Assembly (NCBI RefSeq): GCF_030052815.1
Contig: NC_079505.1
Coordinates: 6,583,640-6,647,639, forward strand
Direction: 5' to 3'
Length of the DNA stretch: 64,000 nucleotides
Source: Hevea brasiliensis
Taxonomy: Eukaryota > Streptophyta > Magnoliopsida > Malpighiales > Euphorbiaceae
A model generated the notes under the pieces. It saw nothing but the letters and a program-made list of their open reading frames with translations. It made no database searches and was not told the origin of the DNA. Within the stretch, counting starts at the first letter, position 1. Every line of letters begins with the position of its first letter. Made by a program: the position numbers and the translations under genes. Of this stretch, positions 1 through 12,164 are shown one piece after another.

Positions 1-2284
1 ATTTTTTTTTCTCTAAATTATATTATAAAATACTTTACATATAATGTGAATCATTAGAGAAAAAATATATTGTAAAAATTAGAAGTAATACATAATAGAA
101 AATATGTAAATGATACATTGAAAAGATCGGCAAGTAAGTAACAATAATAGTTGAATTTAATATTAAATAGGAAACAACATTTTATTAACTGATTTAATCT
201 CAATTTCCTTTTCTTCTTATATCTTACATCTTTTTCGTTTTTTTTGTTTTTCTCTTTGTTTTTGAGTTTTTTTTATATGTTTTGATTGAATCAATCAACA
301 TATTTTTTTCTAAATTTAAAAATTAATAATAATATTTATTTATAACTAATTATTATATTAATTATATCACTAAACATTAAAAATTCATTGTATATTACTA
401 ACATTTTCTTTTGTGATTTTAATATTTAAATAGAAAAATATTTTATTAGATTTTATTACATTGTCTTCTTTCGGGTTTTGGAAGAGGTGAAAACCATAAT
501 AGGGAATTGGCATTACCATTTTGGGTTCTTTTATGAGATGCTAAGGTGCATGCTACTTTATTTGTATATATTGTAATTGGGCTGCCAAAAAAGTCCTATT
601 CTTGATGAGAAATGATATCATTTCAATAGGCTTAAAAAAGCTATAAATCCTGCATTTAAATGGAAGAAACCGGAGAGTGTTTGGATGATTACCTTTATAT
701 GAACCTGCTATAGATGATTGCTAGCAGATTACCAAACAACTCTCCTGCCATCAAGTATGTCAACTACTATTTGAATTTCCGCATTATGACATTTCACTTT
801 CTTTTTTTCCTTACCTTTCCTAATACTATTTGGAATTTCTTGGGAAAAATGTGATTCTAAACATGAAATTGGTATTTGACCAATAATCCTAGACTCTTAG
901 AATCCCAATTTATGAAATTAAAGTCTGAAATGGCTGTAGTCTAAGCAATGGATATTTTAAATGAAAGCAAAATTAAATTTGTCTAATAATTTTTTGTGAA
1001 TGAAAGTTTATAACTTAGGATTTTGCTTAATAAATTACAGCACAAAATTTTTTAATATTCCTAATGGAAGACGAGAAGTGTATTTTTGAAGTGCATAATT
1101 TACCACTATTTTTATATATTTAAAATCATTTAAACACATTAATGACAACAAAAATTGTTATAACAACTTTTGGTTATTAAAATTGTGGTGAACAATATTG
1201 TATTACCATCGATGTAAAGAATTTTTATATTGTTTATTACTTCCATTATCATGAATTTATAAATTTTAAACCTATTTTTCTTTTTTTAAGGATTTTTGAC
1301 ATTTTGTTTTATTTTTCTATGTTTTGATGAGATTCATTAATATATTTCTTTTAAATTTAAAAAATTAATATCTATTTATAATTAATTATGACTTTGAAAG
1401 TCCAATCACATTAATTATATTATTAAATATTAAAAATTCATTGCATATTGCTAATTTTCGATTTGTGATGTTTAATATTTAAAATTAAAAATATAGAAAA
1501 TATACTCAACAACTATATAGTTAAACTAATTTTATTTTCACAATATTTAAAATTTTTATGATCAAAATAATATTTAAAGTAAATAAAAATATCTTTACCA
1601 ATATAATTATCTTTGTATATAAAAAATTAAATTAACTTAATTTAAATTATCAATAATATAAACCCGTGCAATGCATAGGCATACTACTAGTTATATTATA
1701 AGGCAATTGTTCCATGCATATAAATTTTCTTAAAATACCACATGAGGAGTTTTTAGAAGAGTTTAGCTTGCTTTTTATGTATAGATAAATTTTAGAACAA
1801 TATATAGAAATTTTTAGAACAATATATTTAAAACATGTAGAAATTTTTAGAACAAATGAATGACATCAACCCATAAATATGTTATTGAAATTTTTTATTT
1901 ATATCAAGATGTGTATACACATAATCAATACAAAAAAAATCAACATATTATAAATATTATATTTATAACTAAGTCTTATTATATTTTTAAATATTAAAAT
2001 TCATCATAATTTTAGATGATATATCAATTTTAAATTGAATGTGTATACTACAAATATAAATAAAAATAATTCATGTTTTACGGTCGTATTTCATAGATAA
2101 TAATTACTCCACAACAAAAAAAAATTCAAAGAAAATAGGTTATTTCACGTCATATATATATTTAAAGGAGATTTAATGATCCATAATATAAAGAAAAAAA
2201 AAAGAATTATGTCTATAAAAATCTTCATAGAGAAGATAGCTAAGTAAGATGAATTGATGCCTTAATCTGAGAAATAAAGACACG
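1..2284. other. AT-rich intergenic DNA with a ~1-kb direct duplication
   Basis: No coding potential was seen. A stretch around 240-470 (T-rich run, then a TTTGATTGAATCAATC-type segment and AAAAATTCATTG) recurs in the same order around 1280-1500, about 1040 bp downstream and with many differences, so an old direct duplication is likely. The second copy leads into the Helitron-like end at 1690. The rest is unassigned AT-rich sequence. Confidence 0.5.
1663..1690 (+). mobile_element. Candidate Helitron 3' terminus
   Basis: An imperfect palindrome, CCCGTGCAATGCATAGG, is followed ten bases later by CTAG and then T. Plant Helitrons end in a short hairpin plus CTRR inserted between A and T, and CCCGTGCAATGCACGGG-like hairpins are common at such ends. 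No matching 5' TC end was delimited, so this is a terminus call only. Confidence 0.4.
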
Positions 2285-2993
2285 TTTAATAGGGCGTAAT
2301 CATAGTTATAATGTAATCCTGATTATATTGTATATTTGATTACATTATTTAGTAATATTAAAAAATTTAATGTAAGAACGATAATTACGCAACGTAATTA
2401 ATTATATTTAAAGTAACATAATAGTCATTTACATATAAAAATTAATATAATCATAATTAATTATTTTATTTTTTTATTTATTATCAATATTATAACTACA
2501 ATCACATTTTGATCATCACTGCTATTATCACCACTATTCCTATTCTGTCATTACCACCACCACTATTTTCATTCTGTTACCACGACTACCACAACCACCG
2601 CGACAACCACCACCACCACCACCACCACCGTTCTGTTATCACTTTCGCTATCACCATCACTTGATAATCGTTATCACCACTTAGTTATCGTCACCTTTAT
2701 CGCCACCACTATTTCATCTTGCCGCTACTACTATCTAACTACCGTTATCACTACATCCACTATTACCATCACCTAGTCATCATTACCATTCGACTATCAA
2801 TCACTGTAATCATTATTACTTATTATTAATATTATAAATAAATTAAATATTAAAATAAAAATTATCATTACATTACACTACTTATATTTTTATTTTACAA
2901 TTAAATAGAAAAATATAATGATAATTACATTACATTCTAATTTTAATTGCATTATACAATTGATTATATTACATTATATTATACTCTATTAAA
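2285..2993. mobile_element. Foldback/TIR element with a CAC-rich core
   Basis: The left end reads TTTAATAGGGCGTAAT and the right end is the approximate reverse complement of TTTAATAGAGTATAAT. The flanking arms repeat the word GTAAT/ATTAC in opposite orientation on the two sides. Between about 2510 and 2830 the core is a degenerate trinucleotide tract dominated by CAC, ATC and TAT. This looks like an old non-autonomous DNA element that trapped or grew a microsatellite. Class and target duplication were not determined. Confidence 0.4.
2510..2830 (+). repeat. Degenerate CAC/ATC trinucleotide tract
   Basis: The tract includes an uninterrupted run of seven or more CAC units near 2605-2630. Around it lie many scattered CACCAT, TATCAC and CACTAT words. 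It has clearly different base composition from the surrounding AT-rich DNA. Confidence 0.7.
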
Positions 2994-5900
2994 TATAACA
3001 TAAAGGTATAATATCTCATTTTTAATATTTAATAAATAGATAAAATACCAAATGTATTATATTCGGCCACGTAATATCTAAATATTTTTGTTCAATAAGA
3101 GCCATACAATAAGATATTTGACTGTCACGTTAAACTTTGGTCCATAACAAGTACAATAATTTGTGTCTCAAGAAATTTCAACACTAGTTATTTATTTATG
3201 TTAAAACACCATCATTTAGTTTCTAGTGTTTAGTGGATCATCCTATTATTAATAAAATTTATTTAGTAAATATAAAAATATAAATAGAAAAACTTATAAA
3301 TTTATTAAATTATTTTATTTTTTTTAATTTATAATAAATAATAATTAATAATTTTGTTATAAATTCTATTTTAAAAAATACTTATAGACATATAATTTAA
3401 AGACTTAGCATTAGATTTTTATTTTTTTTTTATAATTTTGTATTGATTTTAAAAGTTTTTTTTTAATAAATAGTCAAAATTGATTTAAATAAGTTAACAT
3501 TAAGTTAAAAATTGACTATAAAGAATTGACTAAACTTTCACAAAATTAAAGAATTGACTATGATAGTAAAAAGTTAAAAAAATAAATTATTATTTGGACT
3601 AATTTAAATTGTTTAAAAAATTATAAATAATAATAAAATTTGAGAGTGGAAAATAGTATATATACCTAATAAGACAGATTTTTGAATCTTATTTAGGTAA
3701 AACAAAAGATATTATTAATAAATAAAAATACATCTTTTTAACTTAAATACATATAAGTAGAATATAATGAAAGTGTGTTTTTAGATATTTGTATAATTTT
3801 AATTTAAATCCTTACTTTAGTTTTCTTAATTTTAAGGTTTATTAATTAATTAGTATGAAAAATTGTCTAAAATTGTATATCAAAAAAATTAATTCACGAG
3901 TAATTATATAACAAGTATAAACAATGTGCAATGCACAATAAAAAATACTAGTTATAATAATAGTGGACTATATATAATTTAATATTATCTTTCATTTTTT
4001 TATATTTTCTTAATAATTTTATTTATAAATATATTAAATCACGTTGTAATTCTTAATTATAAGTGTATTAAAATATGTTATATAATATGTTTAATCATTA
4101 ATTACATATATATCTTATAGTTAAAAGATCATATAATTAAGAAATAGCTAAAAAGTATATATACCATGTATTAACAACCAGTTTTAATTTATATTTTTGT
4201 CAAACTTAGTTTACAAGAATGTCAACTATTTGATTTAGTATGATTTAAAAATAATTTTTTAATAAAATTGAAATTTTAGGTTTAATATTTTTTAGTAAAA
4301 AACAAGCATGACGATCTATCAATCCCTTAAAATTTTAATTTTTAATTAAGAGTAAATAGAGAGTTGAGATCAATAATTATATATATATATATAATAATTT
4401 TTAAATTTTAATAGAATAAAGAAAGCGAAATGAGAGAAATAGAGAGCAAAAGTAAAAATAGAAAATTTATTTTGTGACTAAAAAGGGTTCAAACTGTCCG
4501 AGTGATTTCATTCAAGGAAGATAGGTCCACTTCGAATAATATCATCATTATTAGCCGATGGATAAGTTTTAGCCTATATTAAGTAGGGGTTATTATGACT
4601 CAAACTCACTAATTTTGTAAGTTATTTCAATGAATTCAACTAATTTTATTTTTTTTTAATTTAATTTTAATGTAAATATCATTAAAGTCAAATATTATAA
4701 GTTTTCAATTTAACTTGAGCTAATTTTCACTCACAATCACTTAAATTTAGGTATTTTTCAATGTAGTCACTCAACTTTCAATTTCTTTCTTAAAACTCAA
4801 AATTTTCTCAATTTTATTAATCATTTTAATATTTTTTAATATATTTTGAAATTTATTTTAAAATTTTAAAATTTAAATTTCTACTATTAAATTTGGATAT
4901 ACTTAGTGTAATAATATTTATTTATAATTTGAAATAATAAATTGGTCTATATACGGCATTGCATTTATTATTGGTCCCTATATTGCTGCAATTGTCATTG
5001 AGCATGAATACCGTGCTATCTTTGCCTCATAATTAATTAGCAGGAGATATCTAATTGATCAAAGAGGAAACAATATTTTTAGACATTCATCTTCATGGAA
5101 GAGTGTTCACAGTATAAATCTTTGATTAAAAGGGTTCAAATTGTCTAGTAAAAATTTAAAGTCTTTAATTTTTATCAATATATATATTAAATAATTTTAT
5201 TTTTATAGTTATAGAACGATTCTATAAAAAAAAATAAAATTAACAATTGCAAAATTACCATTATCACTCTATTAACTTTTTCAATCAATATCTAAATAAA
5301 TGATCATTCAATAACTTAAGGTTGATATATAAAATATTCCTTTTAATTCAATACTTTAATTTAACATAATGTGCTATCCATCTAATATGAAAGAGAACTG
5401 CTTATTTTTCTTATATAATTAAAATTTTATTAATAAATTAAAAAAGGATAGAAGAGTTATTTAGAACTTTAAAGTTATGCTAAATAATTATATAAGTTCT
5501 TAAAGTATTTTGGAGTCTAATAAAATTTTTTAATATTTAAAAAGATTAAATAAGTTCTTTAAATTTTAAAAAATAAATCAAATAAATCATTTTACTATTT
5601 TATAGATAAATAAGCTTTTTTATTATTGAGTGAAAATCTGTTATATTATGGAACAAATTGATAAGTTATTATTTACAAAATAGTTTAAAAAACTTATTTA
5701 AAAAAGTTACGTATAAAGAAATTTTTTTAATTATTTGATAAAAAATAACTTATTAATTTATTTCAAGATGCAGTAAATAATTACTAAGATATTACAAATT
5801 AAATATGTAAAAGTATTAATGAGAACCTATGATTAGAAGATTTTCATAAATATCCTTAGTTGAATTTATATTAAAGGTAAATTATAATTTATTCTTTTTT

Positions 5901-6800
5901 ATTTATTTTTTAAAAATTAAAAAATTTATTTATTTTCAAAATTATAAAAAAAACTTATTTAATGTATTTTTAAAATTAAAAAATTTATTTAACTTTTTTT
6001 TTAAAATTTAAAAGCCTTATTTAAACTTTAAAACATTTTAAAAGTTTACATAACTATTACCGTATTCTTTACGAATTAAAATAGACTTTTTACGTAAAAA
6101 AATATATATACAATATGAGATCATCCATATTTTAATTGGACCACTTGAAATGAATTCCTAACTTTGCAACTGGCTCTATTATAAGTAGTTTTCTTTATTG
6201 AGGCCAAAGGATCCCCACTTCGTACCGACCAAAGACCTAGAAATTTGGTTCTGGCGCATGGGTTAGGTTGTGTTTAAATTGATGCATTTAAAACTATAAA
6301 TTTTGTTTGCATCAAATAATTTGAATTTGAATTTTGATGAAATTCAAGGTAATTATAGATATTTAAAAAAATAAAAATTTGAAATACTTATAATATAACA
6401 TATGTTATTTGAAATTCAAAATCTATTTAAGAATTTTTTTTTCTAATACTTACTTTTATTTTAAATTTTAAATTTAGAATTTTTTTTAATTATTTAAACA
6501 AAATATTTTAAAATTTTAAAATTTTTTTTTATCGATGAATAAAATACACCCAGATATGAGTTAATAATAGAGATGGACCGCTGTTAAAATTATAATAATT
6601 ATAATAAAATTTTTATTTTTATATAATGCACATTTTAAATTCAAATTTTAAAATTCAAATTTTAAATAAAAAAAATAATCCTTTATAGTCCAAATAAGCT
6701 AAACTTTATGGTGATTAAAAAAAAAATAACTCTATAAGTAACTTTTGGGTTTATTTCATAAATTCAAGTGTTAAATGTTTAAAATCCCACAAAAATGATC
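2994..6800. other. AT-rich intergenic DNA, no gene seen
   Basis: No coding stretch was found. It holds a Helitron-like end near 3951, an AT dinucleotide run near 4378-4392, and at about 4930-5100 a degraded copy of the ~200-bp repeat family that is tandemly arrayed at 25.2-36.9 kb. The shared words are TTTGCCTCATAATTAAT and AAACAATATTTTTAGACATTC. The remainder is unassigned. Confidence 0.4.
3925..3951 (+). mobile_element. Second candidate Helitron 3' terminus
   Basis: The perfect hairpin TGTGCAATGCACA (3925-3937) is followed ten bases later by CTAG at 3948-3951 and then T, the same layout as at 1663-1690. The two ends, 2.26 kb apart, may belong to related non-autonomous Helitrons. The 5' boundaries are unknown. 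Confidence 0.4.
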
Positions 6801-6834
6801 CATTATGAAGCAGATCACAACTTGGACAGAAGCC

Positions 6835-7265
6835 CTCAGCAACATCCAATGTTTGGCAAAGGATTTTGTCGGTGCAAATTATTCAAAAAGATAATTTACA
6901 GAAAAGAAAAGAAAATGAATTAAAGATCAGTAGTGTTTAATTATAAAAATTCTAAGTCACCATATAAATCTCTCCTGGTTGCCTGGTTGACCTTCAAAAT
7001 AAAAAAATTCTATAAATTAAATATAAAATTATGAAAATGAATCAATTAACTAAAATAAAGATTAAAATTATGTAAAATACTAAATAAAATGGGACAAACT
7101 AAAATATCATGATTTAGTAATATTGTTTGAATTTAATTTTTATTTTAAAGAAACTAAAAATTAATATCACTACATCATAATGTAATAATTATTATTGAAA
7201 TTATTAAGACTTTAGCATATGAAAATACATTTAAAAATATATATTTGCACTTTATTAAATGTTAT
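6835..7265 (+). repeat. P450-upstream block duplicated at ~56190-56520
   Basis: Two stretches match DNA upstream of the third P450 copy in the same order. ATTTTGTCGGTGCAAATTATTCAAAAAG near 6865 matches the region near 56190. The run around TTTGAATTTAATTTTTATTTTAAAG at 7127 matches about 56387. This is an ancestral flank of the P450 array that survives at both ends of the cluster. Confidence 0.75.
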
Positions 7266-8490
7266 TTAATTATCAAATATAATCAAATAATATCTTATTT
7301 GAATAAAAATTATATAAATAAATAAATAATAATTAAGAGGAATATAATTATCAAAATAAGACACAAGTCGTTATAACTTAATAAAAATTTTCACCAAATT
7401 TTGCATCGATCTATACTAAATATCAAAGTTAATAAAAAGCCTATAAATAAAATTATCAATTTTAATTATAAAATAAAATGAAAAGGAATAAAAAATATAA
7501 AATAGTAATAAATAATGGATGAAAAAGAAAATTGAATCTTGAATTTTCAATCTTGATAATAATTATGATTTTTTATTTTGATGAATTAAAATATTTATTT
7601 TATAAGAATTTGAATTATAAAATATCCTAAGTTAAAATTATAAAAAAAATTAAATTTAAGCATCATAAAAATAAATTAGATTAAACTAAGAGTATAGCAC
7701 TAATCGAGACACAACGACAAATCTAAGAGCTCCTAAAAAAAATTTTTTGGCTGGGGGATCAATGGCTCTGTTGGCCCCTCCCTAGTTCTGCCGTTGCCTG
7801 CAATTGTTAATACATTAATTGATTTCAGTTTTTTGGGCTGGAAAAGAGATTTGGTTGACAAGATTTTTTGGCCATTTGAAGATAACAAATTACGTCCATC
7901 CGCTTATCTTCTGCAAGATATCAAGATTTTTTGTCCATGTTCTTGGTTCGCAGTGCTTATCATCTTGCAATTATTATTTATTATTATTTCTATTGTTAAA
8001 TTTTTCGCAGCAATAATAATAATTATTATTAATTCACTCTCAGTGCATTACTGACGTGACATTGTTATCAGTGCAATGTCAGCCACCTCAGTAATATGTT
8101 AGCAAATAAAAAATATATAAAATAATAATAAAGAAAATAAATAGTTATTCACTCTCGTAAGTTGGAGAAATTAACAGAGGGGACATGAAAAAAAGGTTTG
8201 AAGGGAATGCAGATATTTCTTTTCTATTTTTCCATAATTTTATTAATTATAAAAAAATTTTATTATCATATATTAATGTCAAAATATATACATGAATATT
8301 ATATTTTAGACATTCAAAAATAATAACACTCATGGTATTCTTAGTTTACGTTAATTGAGATTTTTTTATTGTAATTTCTATATTAATTTAGTGTATTTAA
8401 AATTATTATTGAAAAATATTTTTTAATAAAATTAAATTTTACTTTATATATATATACACACAGAGCAATAATTCATTGTGATTGATATAT
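7266..8490. other. Intergenic DNA upstream of P450 copy 1
   Basis: Mostly AT-rich. A GC-richer patch at about 7740-7970 begins with a TTGGCCCCTCCCTAG segment like those seen in many plant repeats. Reading frames through it start only at non-ATG codons and show no recognisable domain, so I do not call a gene. A second GC-rich repeat of similar flavour lies at 56140-56180. Confidence 0.4.
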
Positions 8491-8560
8491 ATTATTGACA
8501 GGACACAATTTTTTTTTATTAAAATGCAAACTTAAATCCCAAAATAGTCATCACTTGATC

Positions 8561-8569
8561 TATAAATAT
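8561..8569 (+). promoter_or_regulatory. TATA box of P450 copy 1
   Basis: TATAAATAT lies 96 bp upstream of the first ATG. The same box with the same flanks (TTGATC before, CTATAGCTTGG after) lies 86 bp upstream of copy 2. The transcribed leader between box and ATG is also conserved, except for an 11-bp length difference near AGCTTGG. The conservation supports this as the core promoter. Confidence 0.75.
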
Positions 8570-8656
8570 CTATAGCTTGGCTTAGGCTATTTCAAAGCGA
8601 AGCAACATAGCAGAGTTGCTTATCCAAAAACAAAAAAGATACTCAACATAGCTTGA

Positions 8657-10210
8657 ATGAACATGTTCGGGTCTACACTGATAATAGCAGCATTTCTCTC
8701 CATTGTTTTTATTCTTCTTCTTCTATGGCTTTCGAGGTGGAATAGAAAAAGTAGCTATGCAATCATCGATTGGCCTGTTTTCGGGATGATTCCTGCTCTT
8801 CTGTGCAACTTGTCTCATATCCATGATTTTGTCACTTTTATTCTTCAACAAAATAAAGGCACTTTTCTGTTCAAAGGACCTTGGTTCTTTGGCATGGATT
8901 TTTTGTTGATTAGCGATCCCATGAACGTCCATTATGTTCTGAGCAAGAACTTCCCCAACTATCCCAAGGGCCCTGAGTTCAGAGAGATTTTTGAACCTCT
9001 GGGAGATGGAATTTTCAATTCTGATTCTGATAGCTGGAGTGTTCAGAGGAGAATATTTCACTCTTTATTAGTCAAGAACAAGAGGTTCGATTTGGCTGTA
9101 GAGATCACTTTGAGGCAAAAGATCTTAAATGGCTTATTTCCACTTCTGGAAAATGTTTCACAAGTAGACATGCAAGATGTGTTTCAGCGATTCACGTTTG
9201 ATAATATCTGCCGGTTGGTTTTAGGCTTTGACCCAAATTCCCTTTCTATTGAATTCCCTGAAATTGCTTATCAGAAAGCTTTTGATGATATAGAGGAGGT
9301 CATCATTTACCGGCATGCATTGCCTGCAAGCATTTGGAAGTTGCAAAGATGGCTTCAGATTGGGAATGAGAAGAAGTTCAAGAAATCTTGGAAGATTTTT
9401 GATGATTTTTTGGAGCAATGTATTATAAGAAAGCGAGAGCAAGTAAGCCAAAGCTGCAAAGATCAAATGGAAGGAGAGGCTTTCGACTTGTTAACATACT
9501 TTCTGGCAGAAGATAATGATTTTGCAAAAGTAGCAGCAGAAAGTGGCATTCTGACTAAATCAAACAAGTTTCTAAGAGACATGGCATTTAATCTCTTGGT
9601 AGCTGGGAGAGACACCATAGGTGCTGGTCTTGTCTGGCTCTTCTGGCTTGTCGGAACTCACCCATTTGTAGAGCAAAAGATTTTGGAAGAGATCAAAGCA
9701 AATTTAGGTGCAAAAGCAAGTGAAAAATGGAGGGTTTTCAGTATTGAAGAGGGAAGGAAACTAGTTTATCTCCATGCAGTTATATGTGAGGTTTTGAGGC
9801 TGTATCCACCAGTACCTTTCGAACACAAAGTGGCAATTGAAGAAGATATTTTTCCAAGTGGACATAATGTTCCTAGAAATATGAGGATTCTGTTCTCTTT
9901 CTACGCAATGGGCAGGATGGAAGAAATATGGGGTAAAGATTGCTTGGAATTCAAACCAGAGAGGTGGATTTCAGAGGGAGGAAGAATCAAACATGTGCCG
10001 TCTTACAAGTTCGTAGCATTCAATGCAGGACCCAGGAGTTGCATAGGTAAGGAGTTGGCATTCCTACAAATGAAAGCGATTGCTGCTTCTGTTATATGGA
10101 ATTATTCTCTTCAAGTGGTTGAAAACCATTCTGTTAGTCCAAATGTTTCTATATTACTTTATATGAAAAGGGGTTTGAAGGTTAGGGTTTTAAAGAGATT
10201 TGCTCCTTGA
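8657..10210 (+). CDS. CYP96A: Cytochrome P450, CYP96A family (copy 1)
   Basis: An intact intronless 517-residue P450. Known relatives such as Arabidopsis CYP96A15 (MAH1) hydroxylate mid-chain carbons of very-long-chain alkanes during cuticular wax synthesis at the ER. The substrate here is inferred from family only. Visible marks: an N-terminal membrane anchor (about residues 8-25), a proline-rich hinge beginning WPVFG at 39, W127/R131 in the C-helix, the family-type stretch NYPKGPEFREIF from 101, the I-helix AGRDT at 316-320 followed by Ile, the K-helix ExxR (E378, R381), PERW at 434-437, and the heme loop FNAGPRSCIG at 455-464 with Cys462 as thiolate ligand. All catalytic marks are intact and the length is typical. 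A second ATG two codons downstream (8663) is the only start kept in copy 2, so translation may really begin there. Confidence 0.95.
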   Translation: MNMFGSTLIIAAFLSIVFILLLLWLSRWNRKSSYAIIDWPVFGMIPALLCNLSHIHDFVTFILQQNKGTFLFKGPWFFGMDFLLISDPMNVHYVLSKNFPNYPKGPEFREIFEPLGDGIFNSDSDSWSVQRRIFHSLLVKNKRFDLAVEITLRQKILNGLFPLLENVSQVDMQDVFQRFTFDNICRLVLGFDPNSLSIEFPEIAYQKAFDDIEEVIIYRHALPASIWKLQRWLQIGNEKKFKKSWKIFDDFLEQCIIRKREQVSQSCKDQMEGEAFDLLTYFLAEDNDFAKVAAESGILTKSNKFLRDMAFNLLVAGRDTIGAGLVWLFWLVGTHPFVEQKILEEIKANLGAKASEKWRVFSIEEGRKLVYLHAVICEVLRLYPPVPFEHKVAIEEDIFPSGHNVPRNMRILFSFYAMGRMEEIWGKDCLEFKPERWISEGGRIKHVPSYKFVAFNAGPRSCIGKELAFLQMKAIAASVIWNYSLQVVENHSVSPNVSILLYMKRGLKVRVLKRFAP

Positions 10211-10540
10211 AGATATTAATCTACCTCATGGAAACCACTTATGTGTAATTAGTTAGTAAGTTGGTCATTAAGCAAATCTAGAAGTTTTTGTATTCCAATG
10301 TTATCTATGTAAGTCTTATCTTAGAATCGGATATATACACCTTATTAATGTACAAACATCACGTTATGTAAAATTATGGTAAGTCCAATTTAAAATTATA
10401 TGGTGCAACCTATTTAAAAATATGATTTATTAAATTTTTATTGGTTAGATATATTTTAATAAAATCCATCTCTAAAATAAATTCACTTCAGAGTAAGCAC
10501 TCCATTATTTTTATTTATTTATTTATTTTATTATTACTAT
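10211..10540 (+). repeat. 3' flank shared with P450 copies 2 and 3
   Basis: The sequence after the stop codon (GAAGATATTAATCTACCTCA and onward) recurs after copy 2 up to about 54900. It also recurs more briefly after the pseudogene, to about 57250. This marks the downstream edge of the ancestral tandem duplication unit and probably contains the 3' UTR. Confidence 0.75.
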
Positions 10541-10729
10541 TATTTAATATGAGAAAAAAATCTTAAATGTAGAATTAATAAGTAAAATTATTAAAAACAT
10601 AATTAAATAACAAAGTACTCATTTTATAAAATATTAAAATGAACAAAATTGTACCGTACTTACAAAAGCAAACAACAGTGATAATTACCTAGTTATCTTA
10701 AAACCATATCAGATCACATCAAACAAAAA

Positions 10730-11050
10730 CATACTCTTCAGACCTCTATACCTTCTATGAAGATGGATTACTATCTTCTCTCCCGTCTCTACCTGCCAGG
10801 CACTCTTCTCCTCGAGCCATTTTTTGTGTAGCAACACTCATCAAACTGTTTAATTGTGTCATCTACTGCAGAGAAATTGATAAGGCTTTTATGAAAAATG
10901 ATAAATTGGAGACTTTGCCATTCCTACACTGACGCATTCACTTGAATCTTGTACTGAAAACACCTTCCGTAATCTTTCAGCAGAAAGGGCTGCTCTTTTA
11001 TTAGTTGGCTCAAGCACCAGGGCATATTTAAAGTCTACAGGCACACAAGT
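10730..11050 (-). pseudogene. TPR-like gene fragment (exon relic)
   Basis: On the minus strand a candidate splice acceptor (TGTGCCTGTAG, ending near 11035) precedes an open stretch that reads DFKYALVLEPTNKRAALSAE and continues RLRKVF. That pattern fits the second helix of a tetratricopeptide repeat and its linker, as in co-chaperone-type TPR proteins. The frame stays open to about 10895, then hits a stop, with further coding-like but broken sequence to 10730. No neighbouring exons are visible, so this is a captured or decayed fragment. The parent gene cannot be named from this alone. Confidence 0.35.
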
Positions 11051-11370
11051 GTCAATGAGATTAACGAAGATTTAAATTTAAACTCCATATGGTGAATCAA
11101 TGAGGGGGAAAAGAAGGGAGGGGATGGAGAATGCGAGAAGAGAGAGAGGGGAAAGATTTTTAAGTCTATCTTTTTGCTGGGATTGGTTGAAAATGGAAGG
11201 AGAGAAAATGAGGAGAAAGGGACTTGCTTTTGTTTGGCTACCAAGAGTTTAAAAAAAAAAAAAAATCTTGAAAGTTAAAATTACTATTATATCCTCCATT
11301 CATTCATTTAGAAGCTATAACACACTTTTGTTTATCACATCAGAATAACAGTTGTATCATATTAATGATT

Positions 11371-11566
11371 GAGGTTGTGCACTGTTCTCGAAGGTCTCCA
11401 ACTAAATCGAAAAGTCGTATCTAACCTATAAAAATTATGTTGAATTAAAGTTATTTTGATTTGATTTTAGCTCTTCATTAAGAATCGAACTAAAACCATA
11501 CCAAAACTGAATCGTACCTGAATTTATACGAGTTTTTTTTTTATGTTTTTTAAATATATTATATAC

Positions 11567-11639
<73 letters not shown>

Positions 11640-12075
11640 TCATAATTATATTTGGTATCTTATAGTTAAATATTATATCATTAATAAATAGTTAAAAAAT
11701 ATATTATATAATATACTTATACTATTGTATTTTATAATATACTGAATTCTAAATTATATGTGCACTTTATAGTTAAAGATTATATATTTAAAAATACCTA
11801 AAAGACTTATTATATGATATATTACGTATTAATAATTTAATTCAAAACTTAAATGCTAATTAAAATATAACTTTTTTAATGAAATAATTACATAAAATTG
11901 TTTCAAGAATTAATAAACAAATCGGAATCGTACTAAATAGAAACTGAAGAACTGAGAACGTATTGAACCAAAACCGAAACAACGAAAAACCAAACTAGAA
12001 TTGTACAGAAGTTTTGATTCGATTCTAATTCCTAAGTAGATCTCGAACTAAACCAAAATCGCACACCCTTATTAA
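11371..12075. mobile_element. Foldback element with (AT)n core
   Basis: The left end carries GGTTGTGCACTG and then words such as CCAACTAAATCGAAAA. The right end carries CGAACTAAACCAAAATCGCACACCC, so the two halves are inverted, imperfect copies rich in AACCGAA/TTCGGTT-like words. The centre holds a pure AT dinucleotide run (11572-11635). It belongs to the same loose family as elements at 13830, 23395, 26247 and 52740. Confidence 0.5.
11572..11635 (+). repeat. (AT)n microsatellite
   Basis: About 32 uninterrupted AT dinucleotides in the centre of the foldback element. Confidence 0.95.
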
Positions 12076-12164
12076 TAACATTATAATAATTGGAAAATAC
12101 CAAAAAAAAAAAGAGCTTCTTTTTGTTTAGTTTAAATTCAAATAATGCTAGATAAATTACATAT

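Noticed and set aside
7794..8054. 86-codon frame upstream of P450 copy 1
   Set aside because: It starts only at a TTG codon, is hydrophobic and isoleucine-rich because of AT bias, and has no domain.
11035..11244. Minus-strand frame of 69 codons
   Set aside because: Ser/Pro-rich translation of a GA-rich stretch that overlaps the putative intron side of the TPR-like relic; no domain.
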